This document shows, in pieces, positions 1 through 9,275 of a stretch of 64,000 nt of DNA (position 1 is its first letter; each line of letters begins with the position of its first letter). Position numbers and translations under genes: made by a program. The notes under the pieces are model-generated. The model ran no database searches, was not told the DNA's origin, and worked only from the letters and a program-made list of their open reading frames with translations. The stretch covers positions 22,715 through 86,714 of the forward strand of contig JABWAU010000004.1 of NCBI GenBank assembly GCA_013360875.1, written 5' to 3'. The DNA is from Anaerolineales bacterium (GTDB lineage Bacteria; Chloroflexota; Anaerolineae; Anaerolineales; Villigracilaceae).

Positions 1-1143
1 ACCGCGACGATTCTCATCAAGAACGGCGCATTCACTCCTGAAGAGTTGATCTCCATCCGTGTCTTCCTCGCCGAGCGCGCCTTCGACCTCACCTACGCGC
101 CCGATGTCCGCGCCGAAGAAACCAATCAATACAACATCCTCCAGGAATCGAAGTATTATCAAACCTATTTGCAACTTCTCAATTCAAATCCCCGCGAAGA
201 ATTTTATCAGGCTTACGATTACGATGTCCGCCCGCCCACCGACGACCATCCCTTCTTCGGGCATTACTTCAAATGGGCGCAGGCGCCGCAAGTCATTGCC
301 GAGTTTGGCAGGGCGTGGCAGCCCTTTGGCGGCGCGGGATATTTCGTCGTCGTGGCATTGCTCATTCTTGCTATCATTCTTGCCGCCGCGCTCATCCTCA
401 TGCCCATCGCAATCACCCAACATTACGAAGTATCCCGCAGGGACGCAACACGAAGCGCTTTCCCCCTCCGCAACCTGCTTTACTTTGGCTTCCTCGGCTT
501 CGCTTTCCTCCTCGTTGAAATTCCCCTCCTCCAGCGTTTCATCCTTTATCTCGGCAACCCCGCCTACGCCTTCACCACGGTCTTATTCTCCATACTTTTC
601 TTCTCTGGATTGGGAAGCAGACTTAGTGACCGCATCCCGCTCCGACCCTCACTGGGGATTCTCACAATTCTCATACTCTTCACTCCCTTCCTGCTTCCCC
701 GCCTCTTCTCTCTAACCCTGGGCTTGCCTCTAACCATCCGGCTTGGTCTGACCGCCCTCGTCCTTTCGCCGCTCGGCTTTTTGATGGGCATCCCATTCCC
801 GGCGGGGATCCGCTCGATGAAACGGGAGCAGGCTTTATATGTCACTGCGAGCGATGGTCGAGTAGGCGTGATCTTCGCCGTACCGAGACCGAGCGAAGCA
901 GTCTCTCCCTCAAAACCGAGAGATTGCTTCCCGAAGGTCGCAATGACACAGCCGGGCGACAGCATCCCCTGGGTGTGGGCGGTGAACGGTGCAGCGTCTG
1001 TAGTCGCGTCCATTCTGTCCGCTTTGCTGGCATTGACGTTCGGCTTCAGTTGGGTGCTGAGGCTTGGCGCGTTGTGTTATGCCGGCGCATGGCTCACGGC
1101 GCTGGCGGCTCGCCCCGATGTTCCTCGACGCCGGGACCCGTGA
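1..1143 (+). CDS. C-terminal part of a spermidine synthase-like multi-pass membrane protein (5' end outside window)
   Basis: Reading frame is open from base 1 (TATILIKNGAFTPEELISIR...). TM segments and NLLYFGFLGFAFLLVEIPLLQRFILYLG...WAVNGAASVVAS resemble membrane-embedded spermidine-synthase-like proteins. Confidence 0.7.
   Translation, partial: TATILIKNGAFTPEELISIRVFLAERAFDLTYAPDVRAEETNQYNILQESKYYQTYLQLLNSNPREEFYQAYDYDVRPPTDDHPFFGHYFKWAQAPQVIAEFGRAWQPFGGAGYFVVVALLILAIILAAALILMPIAITQHYEVSRRDATRSAFPLRNLLYFGFLGFAFLLVEIPLLQRFILYLGNPAYAFTTVLFSILFFSGLGSRLSDRIPLRPSLGILTILILFTPFLLPRLFSLTLGLPLTIRLGLTALVLSPLGFLMGIPFPAGIRSMKREQALYVTASDGRVGVIFAVPRPSEAVSPSKPRDCFPKVAMTQPGDSIPWVWAVNGAASVVASILSALLALTFGFSWVLRLGALCYAGAWLTALAARPDVPRRRDP
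841..948. repeat. 108-bp palindromic dispersed repeat inserted in frame in a CDS
   Basis: Ends GTCACTGCGA... / ...TCGCAATGACA are inverted; inner arms GAAGCAGTCTCTC / GAGAGATTGCTTC. Confidence 0.8.
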
Positions 1144-1906
1144 ACGGAACGAAAGCCACACCGCCCAGATTGTACGCCTTCAATTCACCGTTCTCTTTGA
1201 CGAACTTCCACAAACTTTGAAAAAAGCCCGGCGGACCGATGGGGATGACGATGCGCCCGCCCTCCGCCAGTTGATCGGCGAGAGGCGCGGGGAGGTGATC
1301 CGGCGCGGCTGTGACGATGATGGCGTCGAAAGGCGCGTATTCCGCCCAGCCGTAGTAGCCGTCGCCTTGTTTGACGCGGACCTCTTCGTATCCCAGTTCC
1401 TTCAACGCCGCCGCCGAACGTTCCGCCAGTTCGGGGACGATCTCGATGGAATAAACCTCCACGTAGCCCAACTCGGCGAGGACGGCGGCTTGATAACCCG
1501 ATCCTGTGCCGATCTCCAGCACTTTTTCGCCGGGCTGCAGTTCGAGAAGTTCGGTCATCCAGGCGACGATGAAAGGCTGCGAGATGGTCTGACCGTAGCC
1601 GATGGGAAGCGGATGATCGTCGTACGCCTGATCGAGATATTGCGCGGAGACAAACTTGTGGCGGGGAACCGTCCGCATGGCGCGCAGGACGTCCTCATTC
1701 GTAATGCCAGCGCCTTCGATATCCTTCCCGACCAATTCAAGCCGGGCTTCCGTAAAGGCATCCTCTTCCATTGACGAAGCGGCGGGCGTCGTGACAGGGA
1801 CCGAGGGCGGGGCAGGTCGAACCGGAGCCTGACGGGGTCCGCAGGCGGCTGGCAGAAAGGTCAGCGCTGAAACGATAATGATTCGCGCAAATCCAACCCG
1901 ATACAT
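1094..1906 (-). CDS. pcm: Protein-L-isoaspartate O-methyltransferase with N-terminal export/lipoprotein-like signal
   Basis: VPRHKFV..., PIGYGQTISQPFIVAWMTELL, VLEIGTGSGYQAAVLAEL motifs; N-terminus MYRVGFARIIIVSALTFLPAACGPRQ. Confidence 0.88.
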   Translation of the reverse strand: MYRVGFARIIIVSALTFLPAACGPRQAPVRPAPPSVPVTTPAASSMEEDAFTEARLELVGKDIEGAGITNEDVLRAMRTVPRHKFVSAQYLDQAYDDHPLPIGYGQTISQPFIVAWMTELLELQPGEKVLEIGTGSGYQAAVLAELGYVEVYSIEIVPELAERSAAALKELGYEEVRVKQGDGYYGWAEYAPFDAIIVTAAPDHLPAPLADQLAEGGRIVIPIGPPGFFQSLWKFVKENGELKAYNLGGVAFVPFTGPGVEEHRGEPPAP

Positions 1907-2065
1907 AAGGCTGCTTGTCCTGCATCGGATTATAAGCCGGTTGGAGCGTGATGACTTTGTAATTCCTTTGTTTTCGATTACGCCCGCCTGACCGTGACGT
2001 GGGATTTTGAAGGCTCACTGTTGAGATGGACGCCTCGCCGAGGGAGTGAGCGGAGGCAGTCGAAA

Positions 2066-2107
2066 GGATGAAGGCGGAGGGATGAAGGCGGAGGGATGAA
2101 GGAAGAA
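2066..2107. repeat. Short tandem repeat (GGATGAAGGCGGA unit)
   Basis: ggatgaaggcggagggatgaaggcggagggatgaaggaag read directly. Confidence 0.7.
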
Positions 2108-2395
2108 GAAACCGTCCCCGAATAAACGAATGAGGGCGCGCGGCATTCGTGAATTCATGGCTTTCACGCGTTCGATCTTGCGCTGGTTTGTCATGCGTGT
2201 CTCTTGTCCGCGTGTGTAGCGTAATGGACTCTTCTCTTCCTGTTTCTTTTTTCGTGGCGTACTTCCAGTTTGGGTATTTTAGAAACAGGGACATTTGTAA
2301 CCTGCAATTCAGTCCAAACATAAACGAACTTTTTTGCGCTCCGTGCGTAGAATATACTATCAACGTTCATTTGAAATCGAAACAGGAGAAATCTC

Positions 2396-2887
2396 ATGGC
2401 TAAACTCGATATCATGGTGCAGGATTTCCTTGCACAGAAAAAGATCGCCGTGGTCGGCACATCGGATAAACGCGACACCGGTTGCAACCTGGCGTACAAC
2501 AAATTCAAGGAGAACGGTTATCAGGTCTACGCGGTCAACCCGCGCATTTCCACCTTCGATGACGCGCCGTGTTACCCCGACCTGAAATCCATCCCCGAAA
2601 AACCGGATGCGGTCTTCATTCTTGCAAATCCCAAAGTGACCGACCTGATCGTCCGGCAGTGCGTTGACTTGGGCATTAAGCGCGTCTGGATGCACTGCAT
2701 GATGGGCGTCAAACCAGGTTTGACGCCCGGTATGACCAGCGTTTCGCAGGAGGCGGTAGAGTTGTGCAAAGCCAACGGCATTACGGTTATTCCGGGGTCG
2801 TGCCCGAATCAATTCCTGAAGCCGGATTTCGGTCACGCGATGATGCGGGGTTTGTGGCGTTTGTTCGGTTTCCTGAACGTAAATTGA
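2396..2887 (+). CDS. CoA-binding domain protein (YccU-like)
   Basis: KKIAVVGTSDKRDTGCNLAYNKFKENGYQVYAVNPR...CMMGVKPG pattern; upstream AGGAGAAA RBS. Confidence 0.85.
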   Translation: MAKLDIMVQDFLAQKKIAVVGTSDKRDTGCNLAYNKFKENGYQVYAVNPRISTFDDAPCYPDLKSIPEKPDAVFILANPKVTDLIVRQCVDLGIKRVWMHCMMGVKPGLTPGMTSVSQEAVELCKANGITVIPGSCPNQFLKPDFGHAMMRGLWRLFGFLNVN

Positions 2888-2995
2888 CGCGGGTTCGGGA
2901 AATTCTTTTTAGGACATGGAGAAACCCATGACGACCGCGCGATCCGTGTACCAACTTCCACTCCAATACTCATCCTGAATTGACGTTGAAACAGA

Positions 2996-3029
2996 GAGAC
3001 TCCGGCTCGACCGGAGTCTCTTTATTCTT
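2996..3029 (+). terminator. Rho-independent terminator
   Basis: GAGACTCCGG-CTCGA-CCGGAGTCTC perfect 10-bp stem followed by TTTATTCTT. Confidence 0.85.
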
Positions 3030-3200
3030 ACTTGTTCCCCCTTATGCCGATCCCCCGATTTGAACCGGCAAAGTCGCATCCCCCATTCTGTCGGGTCAAA
3101 GTTACGTTTCCATTATTCGAGACTTTAGGGAGAATGTCCAGCAATCAATTTTTGGGCTGGCTCAAGAATTTTTTTGACTTCGTGGTATAACAGCGTCAGG

Positions 3201-4091
3201 ATGAATCGCAAGGAATTCGGACAACTCTTATCTGCATTGCGACAGGATATGGGGTGGACTCAATTTCAGTTTGCCGAGATCGCAGATGTTAACGAGGCTG
3301 TCATCAGCCAGATCGAACGCGGGGTAAAAAAACACTTCGAGCCGGAACTCCTGTTCAAAATCGCGAACGCGCTCCAATTGACCACGCTGGAGCGGCGTGA
3401 GTTCTTTCTGGCGGCAAGCGGATTGGACAGAAAACAGATCGTGCGTCAGGCATCCGCCAACGTCAGGACGGATGTGTTCGATGTCAGGAAAGTGCTGGAG
3501 CGGATGGTCGGTTTGACCGGGGATATCCGCCTGCCCGCTTTTTTGGGCGATGTGTTTGGCGACGTGCTTGCCGCGAATCGGATGATGCTGGCGTTTTACG
3601 ACATTCCGCCCGCCATGTTCGAGAACGCTGCGCAGATCCCGGGCGGATATAACACCGCGCGCATCAACTTCGGGCGCGATCTCGTCGGGCGGAATCACGT
3701 CGCTGACAATTGGGATCAATATGCCTTGAATTCGATGCACGCCTTCCGGGTGAACAGCCTTCGTTATCGCGCCCATCCGTATTTCAAATATCTGATGAAG
3801 GCGTTTCGCAATCCCATCGAGTATCCGTTCTTCGATCGTTTCTGGAAGATGGTCTCTTCAACGGAGCAGGATCGGGAGGCGAACGTGGATTATTTTTCCT
3901 ATACCCATCCCGCGTTCGGCGGGCTGCATTACGTCGCTTCGACCATCACGGCTGTCACTTCCACCGGCGAGTTGTTCCTGATCCAGAACGTGCCGCTCGA
4001 CGAACATACGGATCGGGTGTTCGATCAGTTGAAGAGCGCCGGGACCGGGGCTGTCCGATTCGCTCCCTGGCCCCTCAAGCCCATGCCCTGA
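3201..4091 (+). CDS. XRE-family regulator with MmyB-like C-terminal domain
   Basis: N-terminal HTH (LLSALRQDMGWTQFQFAEIADVNEAVISQIERG) and a MmyB-like ligand-binding region. Confidence 0.75.
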   Translation: MNRKEFGQLLSALRQDMGWTQFQFAEIADVNEAVISQIERGVKKHFEPELLFKIANALQLTTLERREFFLAASGLDRKQIVRQASANVRTDVFDVRKVLERMVGLTGDIRLPAFLGDVFGDVLAANRMMLAFYDIPPAMFENAAQIPGGYNTARINFGRDLVGRNHVADNWDQYALNSMHAFRVNSLRYRAHPYFKYLMKAFRNPIEYPFFDRFWKMVSSTEQDREANVDYFSYTHPAFGGLHYVASTITAVTSTGELFLIQNVPLDEHTDRVFDQLKSAGTGAVRFAPWPLKPMP

Positions 4092-4134
4092 TGAATGATT
4101 TCTTTATGGACTCGAATCCAAACACGCCCGTTTT

Positions 4135-4611
4135 ATGACGCTGACCGAAAACAAACCTTCCGGATTTTTGCGCGTCCTGTTTCGTTTGCCGATCTTCCTT
4201 TATCGGATGAATCTCGGTTTTTTACTCGGCGGCCGTTTTCTCATGCTCACGCATACGGGGCGCAAAAGCGGATTGCCGCGCCGGACCGTCGTCGAGGTTG
4301 TGAGCAACGACGAAGCGGCAGGGACATATTACGTCGCCGCGGCGTGGCGCGAAAGATCAGACTGGTATTTGAACATCCTGAAGAATCCGAGGGTCGAGGT
4401 TCAGGTGGGGAACAAGTCATTCGAAGCGGAGGCAGGTCGAACGTCCAGGGAGGAGGCGGGGCGCGTCTTGTGGGAGTATGCCCAAAAACATCCCATCGCC
4501 TTCCGTGAATTGACATTCATCATGCTGGGGGAACGCCTGCCGGCCGCGCGCGAGACCTGTCGGCGCATCGCCGAATCCGTTCCCGTAATTTCGCTTAAAC
4601 CGATACAATAG
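4135..4611 (+). CDS. Deazaflavin-dependent (F420) nitroreductase-family protein
   Basis: LTHTGRKSGLPRRTVVEVV...WYLNILKNPRVEVQVG motif set. Confidence 0.8.
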   Translation: MTLTENKPSGFLRVLFRLPIFLYRMNLGFLLGGRFLMLTHTGRKSGLPRRTVVEVVSNDEAAGTYYVAAAWRERSDWYLNILKNPRVEVQVGNKSFEAEAGRTSREEAGRVLWEYAQKHPIAFRELTFIMLGERLPAARETCRRIAESVPVISLKPIQ

Positions 4612-4615
4612 CCTC

Positions 4616-5137
4616 ATGCCAGCCAATATCGAGATCAAAGCCCGCGCGCAGGACTTCGACGGAATCAAAGCCCGCGCCGAAAAACTCAGCGATACGCCTG
4701 TGGAGGTCATCCCGCAGGTGGATGTTTTCTTCAACGTTCCGCAGGGACGTTTGAAACTGCGCCTCCTCGCGCCCGACCGCGGGCAGTTGATCTATTACAC
4801 GCGTCCCGACCGGGAAGGACCGAAACGTTCGGACTATCACATCAGTTACACGTCCGATCCCGAAAGCCTCAAGCGCGTTCTGGAACTCGCGTATGGGCTT
4901 CGCGGCGTCGTGAAGAAGACGCGTTACCTCTATCTTGTCGGGCAGACGCGCGTGCATTTGGACGACGTTCAGGGACTGGGTCAATTCATGGAACTGGAGG
5001 TCGTCCTGCGGGAGGGGCAGGGAGATGCCGAGGGGCAGGAAATTGCCGAGGGTCTGATGATCAGCCTCGGGGTGGAAAGAAGCGACCTGCTGGAGGGGGC
5101 GTACATGGATCTGTTGGAAAAATCGTCGCAGGTCTAA
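4616..5137 (+). CDS. CYTH domain / class IV adenylate cyclase-like protein
   Basis: NIEIKARAQDFDGIKARAEKL...QVDVFFNVPQGRLKLR...RVHLDDVQGLGQFMELEVVL. Confidence 0.85.
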   Translation: MPANIEIKARAQDFDGIKARAEKLSDTPVEVIPQVDVFFNVPQGRLKLRLLAPDRGQLIYYTRPDREGPKRSDYHISYTSDPESLKRVLELAYGLRGVVKKTRYLYLVGQTRVHLDDVQGLGQFMELEVVLREGQGDAEGQEIAEGLMISLGVERSDLLEGAYMDLLEKSSQV

Positions 5138-5171
5138 AGTCGAAAACCGATCTTGGACCTTCGACTTTAGA
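5133..5171. terminator. Inverted repeat overlapping the CYTH stop codon (terminator or dispersed palindrome)
   Basis: TCTAAAGTCGAA ... TTCGACTTTAGA, 12-bp perfect arms. Confidence 0.5.
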
Positions 5172-5251
5172 CTCGAATAATCGTGGTAAAATTCGCCGCC
5201 GAGCGTTGTACCCTTCGCTCGAGAAAATCCTTGCCAGAAAGGGCTTGAACC

Positions 5252-5797
5252 ATGAAAGTAATGCTTGTCAGGGACGTTTACAAACTGGGGCGCGCGGGCG
5301 ACATCAAAAAGGTCGCCGATGGCTACGGGCGCAACTACCTCATCCCGCAGGGATTGGCGGTGCTTGCCACCGCAGGCGCCCTCAAACAGGTGGAGAAGAT
5401 CCGCCAGCAGGCTGAGATCCGCCGCGCAGAACTCAACACGGAACTCAAAGGCTTGGCGGACCAGGTCAAAGACGTCGTGTTGACGTTTGCCGCGAGGGCG
5501 GGCGAAACCGGCAAACTCTACGGCTCCATCACCACACAGGACGTGGCGACCGCCTTGTCCGAAAAAACACGCTTCGAAGTCAAAAAACATCAGATTGACA
5601 TGCAGCCCATTCGCAACCTCGGCGAATACACCGCCCACGTCCGTCTCACGATGGACCTTGTTCCCGAAGTGAAGATCGTCGTCCACCGCGAAGGCGAAAC
5701 AGTTGAAACCGATGAAGCCGAAACCCTCGAAGAACCTGTTGAAGAAGCGCAGATCGAAGCGGCGGCGGCGGATTCGGCGGAAACAGCCGAAGCCTGA
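5252..5797 (+). CDS. rplI: Ribosomal protein L9
   Basis: MKVMLVRDVYKLGRAGDIKKVADGYGRNYLIPQGLAV N-terminus; acidic C-terminal extension. Confidence 0.97.
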   Translation: MKVMLVRDVYKLGRAGDIKKVADGYGRNYLIPQGLAVLATAGALKQVEKIRQQAEIRRAELNTELKGLADQVKDVVLTFAARAGETGKLYGSITTQDVATALSEKTRFEVKKHQIDMQPIRNLGEYTAHVRLTMDLVPEVKIVVHREGETVETDEAETLEEPVEEAQIEAAAADSAETAEA

Positions 5798-5818
5798 TCC
5801 ACACCCCTCCGACCATGA

Positions 5819-5865
5819 CATCACCAGTCCGTTCCCACTCGAGGGGCTGGTGATGTTTCGTTTTA
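5819..5865 (+). terminator. Hairpin terminator after rplI
   Basis: CATCACCAG ... CTGGTGATG followed by TTTCGTTTT. Confidence 0.7.
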
Positions 5866-5869
5866 CGTG

Positions 5870-7519
5870 ATGCAAACCATCGGCCAGCGACTCAAAACCG
5901 CGCGCGAAGAAAAACAACTCACGCTCGATCAAGTCTTCGAAGCCACGCGCATTCGCGTTAACTATTTGCGCGCGCTGGAGGACGACGATCTCTCCGTCAT
6001 GCCTTCGCCCGTGCAGGCACGCGGTTATCTTCGCAACTACGCCGATTATCTTGGGTTGGACATTGACCGACTGCTCGAAGAAATGCGCGCCGCGCAGCAA
6101 ACCGCCGGGGAGATCGTCGGACCCGCGGACCTCGCCGACCAGACCGCGCACGAACCTCCTCGAGAGGCTGTGACCGCGCCCGACGAAACGCCTCCTTCTC
6201 CGCCGACGGTTGATTCCGTCCGAGAGACCGAATCCCAGCCCGAGCCGCCTCCCGCCAAACCCAAACGCCGCGGACGCAAAAAAGCCGAAGCGGAACCGTC
6301 TCCCGTCATCGAGCCTTCACTGGAAGAGATCGAGAAACCCGTTTTGCAACCCGAACCCCTCGCGGCGGAGATTGCCGAATCCCAGCCGGAAGAACCTTCC
6401 CAGCCCGACGCCGGCGACACCCTTTGGCAAACGTGGTTGAACCGGCTGGATGCGGTCATCAACCGGAAAGCCGGGACGAAGGAAGAGGCGACCATTGAGT
6501 CGTCCGAAGCCGCCGCGCCGCCTGAAACCTCACAACCCGAAACGGACGCCGCGCAGCCGGAAGCGTCAGAGGTTGAACAGCCTCAACATTCGGATGAAAT
6601 ATTCAAAGAGATCGGCGCCAAACTGCGGGAACGCCGCGAGACCCTGAGCCTGCATCTCGAGGAAGTGGAACGCAACACGCGCGTCAAGGCGCATTACCTC
6701 GAGGCGCTCGAACGCGGCGACATGAAGAGTCTGCCCTCCACTGTCCAGACACGCGGCATGTTGTCGAACTATGCCTCCTTCCTCGACATGGACGTGGACG
6801 CCATCCTGCTCCGTTTTGCCGACGCGTTGCAGGCGCGGCATCGTGAGAAGAATCCGCAGCGTCCCGCGCGCAAACGGGGGGGACCGATCCTTGCCAACAT
6901 GCCCATCCTGCAAAACTTCATCGTGGGCGATATGATCTTCGGCATCGGCATTGCCGTACTGCTGGTTGGATTCATCATCTGGGGTATCAACCGTGTGCTG
7001 ACCCTGCAAAGCCTCGAAGAGATCCAGCCGACCGCGCCGTCCATTTCGGACGTCCTGCTGGCATCGCCGGACCCGTCTCTGTTCACGGCGACCGCCACGT
7101 TACTGCCCGTTGAATCCTTTGAAGAAGAGGCGACGCCGACCATCATCGTCCCTACCTTGAACGTCAATGTCAGCGTGCAGGTCAACCTGGTCGCGCTCGA
7201 ACGGACGTACGTGCGCGTGATCGCGGATGGGGAGGTGGCGTTCGAGGGCAGGGTCATACCGGGGAACGCGTACCTGTTCGAGGGGGAGGACCAGGTGGAG
7301 GTCCTGGTGGGAAGCGGCGCCGCCATCCGCATCGCCTATAATGGGCGCGATCTCGGCTTGATGGGGATGTTCGGTCAGATCGTTCATAACATCTACCGCG
7401 CCAACGAGATCATCACGCCGACGCCCCTGGCGACCGCGACGCCGACCAGCACCCTTCCGCCCTCGCCCATTCCTTCGCCGACGAATACGCCGACCCCATC
7501 GAGGACACCCACGCCGTAA
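5870..7519 (+). CDS. RodZ-like membrane protein with two HTH domains
   Basis: IGQRLKTAREEKQLTLDQVFEATRI... and a second IGAKLRERRETLSLHLEEVERNTRV... then a TM helix and extracytoplasmic domain with Thr/Pro-rich tail. Confidence 0.8.
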   Translation: MQTIGQRLKTAREEKQLTLDQVFEATRIRVNYLRALEDDDLSVMPSPVQARGYLRNYADYLGLDIDRLLEEMRAAQQTAGEIVGPADLADQTAHEPPREAVTAPDETPPSPPTVDSVRETESQPEPPPAKPKRRGRKKAEAEPSPVIEPSLEEIEKPVLQPEPLAAEIAESQPEEPSQPDAGDTLWQTWLNRLDAVINRKAGTKEEATIESSEAAAPPETSQPETDAAQPEASEVEQPQHSDEIFKEIGAKLRERRETLSLHLEEVERNTRVKAHYLEALERGDMKSLPSTVQTRGMLSNYASFLDMDVDAILLRFADALQARHREKNPQRPARKRGGPILANMPILQNFIVGDMIFGIGIAVLLVGFIIWGINRVLTLQSLEEIQPTAPSISDVLLASPDPSLFTATATLLPVESFEEEATPTIIVPTLNVNVSVQVNLVALERTYVRVIADGEVAFEGRVIPGNAYLFEGEDQVEVLVGSGAAIRIAYNGRDLGLMGMFGQIVHNIYRANEIITPTPLATATPTSTLPPSPIPSPTNTPTPSRTPTP

Positions 7520-7566
7520 GCATACCGTACCGCGACATTATGAAGTTTAACAAATAAATTCGGTCA

Positions 7567-7625
7567 TCGCGCAGTCGGCGTTCTCTTACGCCGACGGGCG
7601 CGTATGAGAACGCGCCCTACGCGAG
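7567..7625. repeat. Dispersed palindromic repeat (TTCTCTTACGCCGACGG... family)
   Basis: ggcgttctcttacgccgacgggcgcgtatgagaacgcgccctacgcgag; related copy at 16256..16316. Confidence 0.6.
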
Positions 7626-7689
7626 CATTACCGAAATATTTTCTGAAAGATCATCATGTCGCCTGTATCCTGGAAGGAAAAATTTATCA

Positions 7690-9039
7690 GTGACCAAAAA
7701 CACCTTTCATCTCGTTTCATTGGGTTGCGCCAAGAACACCGTCGATTCGGACTCGATGGCGCAACTGCTCCTCCGCGACGGTTATTGCGCGGTGGACGAT
7801 CCCGCGCGCGCCAGCGTGTTGATCGTGAACACCTGCGGTTTCATCGGACCCGCGAAGGAAGAATCCATCAGCGTGTTGCGCGAACTGGCGGAGGGAAAGA
7901 AACAAAGCCAGATTCTGATCGCGGCGGGATGCCTGACCCAGCGCTACGGTTCGGAAGTGGCGCAGAGAGTCCCCGGCATTGACGGGGTTCTCGGCACGCG
8001 CCGCTGGATGGACATCGTCCAGGTAGTGCGCGAATTACGCCAGGCTCCGCATCCCGAGCCGCTGTATCACCTGCCTGAGGAAGCGAAGACCGTTGGAAGG
8101 GACGAACAGGATGCGATGCGCGTCTCGGTTGCAGGAGCGAGCGCGTATTTGAAGATTGCGGACGGCTGCCGCCGGCCGTGCGCGTTCTGCGCGATCCCTC
8201 TCATCAAGGGGACGGCTGTTTCGCGTCCGCTCGAGTCCATTTTGGAGGAGGCGCGCCGGTTGCGGGATATGGGCGTGCGCGAGTTGATCCTCATCGCGCA
8301 GGATACGACGGATTACGGTCACGATCTGGGGATGAAGGACGGGCTGGCGATTCTGCTGGAACGATTGACCGCCTCCGTGCCGGACATGGATTGGATCCGC
8401 GTCATGTACGCGTATCCCGGTTACGTGACGGATCGTCTCATTGACGTGATGGCTTCGAGCAGGCAGGTTCTGCCGTATCTCGATATGCCGCTTCAACACG
8501 CGCATCCGAAGACGTTGTATCGCATGAGGCGGCCGTCGAATATTGACTGGGTGCATAAGACGCTTGGCAGGATGCGCGCGAAGATGGATAATCTGGCGAT
8601 TCGCACCACGTTCATCGTCGGTTATCCCGGCGAGACGGATGAGGAATTTCAGGCGTTGATTGATTTCGTAAAGGAGATCCGTTTCGACCGCGTGGGGGCT
8701 TTCCAGTTTTCGTTCGAGCCGGGGACGACGAGCGAGCCGCTTGGGGACCCGATCCCGGCGGAGGTGAAGCAGGCGCGCTACGATCAATTGATGAAACTGC
8801 AGCAGGGCATTTCTTTGCAGATCAATCAATCTTATGTGGGCAGGACATTGGATGTTTTGGTCGAAGGGCGGGACAAGGGAATCGCCATCGGGCGTTCGTA
8901 CCGCGACGCGCCGGAAATTGACGGGCTGGTGTTCATCGAGGGCGAGGCGAGGATCGGGGATATCGTCCCGGTCCGCATTACGGGGGCGATGGCGTATGAT
9001 TTGACCGGGGTCCCCGCGCCGGAGTTGATCGGGTTGTAA
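7690..9039 (+). CDS. rimO: Ribosomal protein S12 methylthiotransferase RimO
   Basis: FHLVSLGCAKNTVDSDSM; radical-SAM CRRPCAFCAIP; TFIVGYPGETDEEF. Confidence 0.96.
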   Translation: MTKNTFHLVSLGCAKNTVDSDSMAQLLLRDGYCAVDDPARASVLIVNTCGFIGPAKEESISVLRELAEGKKQSQILIAAGCLTQRYGSEVAQRVPGIDGVLGTRRWMDIVQVVRELRQAPHPEPLYHLPEEAKTVGRDEQDAMRVSVAGASAYLKIADGCRRPCAFCAIPLIKGTAVSRPLESILEEARRLRDMGVRELILIAQDTTDYGHDLGMKDGLAILLERLTASVPDMDWIRVMYAYPGYVTDRLIDVMASSRQVLPYLDMPLQHAHPKTLYRMRRPSNIDWVHKTLGRMRAKMDNLAIRTTFIVGYPGETDEEFQALIDFVKEIRFDRVGAFQFSFEPGTTSEPLGDPIPAEVKQARYDQLMKLQQGISLQINQSYVGRTLDVLVEGRDKGIAIGRSYRDAPEIDGLVFIEGEARIGDIVPVRITGAMAYDLTGVPAPELIGL

Positions 9040-9046
9040 ACTCGAC

Positions 9047-9175
9047 TGCAAAAAAACCGTGCGTGCGAACGTTCTCTGCCAAAAACCTGCGCATCGGATG
9101 TTCTCTGTCAAAAAAAGACCGCGTAGCGGACGTTCTCTGTCAAAAAAAGACCGCGTAGCAGACGTTCTCTAACGT
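9047..9175. repeat. Imperfect tandem array, ~29-32 bp unit, about 4 copies
   Basis: GTTCTCT anchors at 9071, 9100, 9132, 9164; unit ~ACCGCGTAGCGGACGTTCTCTGTCAAAAAAAG. Confidence 0.8.
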
Positions 9176-9236
9176 CCTGCGCAGGGTACGTAAAGATCGA
9201 AGACGAGGCAAAGGCGAGATAAATCTCGCGGTACAG

Positions 9237-9275
9237 GAAACAGCCGTCCCGTAGGAAGGAGGCGGCTGTTTCTTT
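9237..9275. terminator. Hairpin terminator
   Basis: GAAACAGCCG ... CGGCTGTTTC then TTT. Confidence 0.65.

Noticed and set aside
3045-3110. tRNA-like GGTTCAAATCGGGG on the minus strand
   Set aside because: T-arm-like loop sequence but the flanking stem does not pair and no acceptor stem or anticodon arm could be drawn.
4595-6151. 518-aa minus-strand ORF
   Set aside because: Antisense to the CYTH gene, rplI and the RodZ-like gene; no recognisable motifs, Arg/Phe/His-skewed composition typical of antisense frames in high-GC DNA.
9047-9175. Possible CRISPR array
   Set aside because: Units are head-to-tail without unique spacers, only about four copies, and no cas genes are near.
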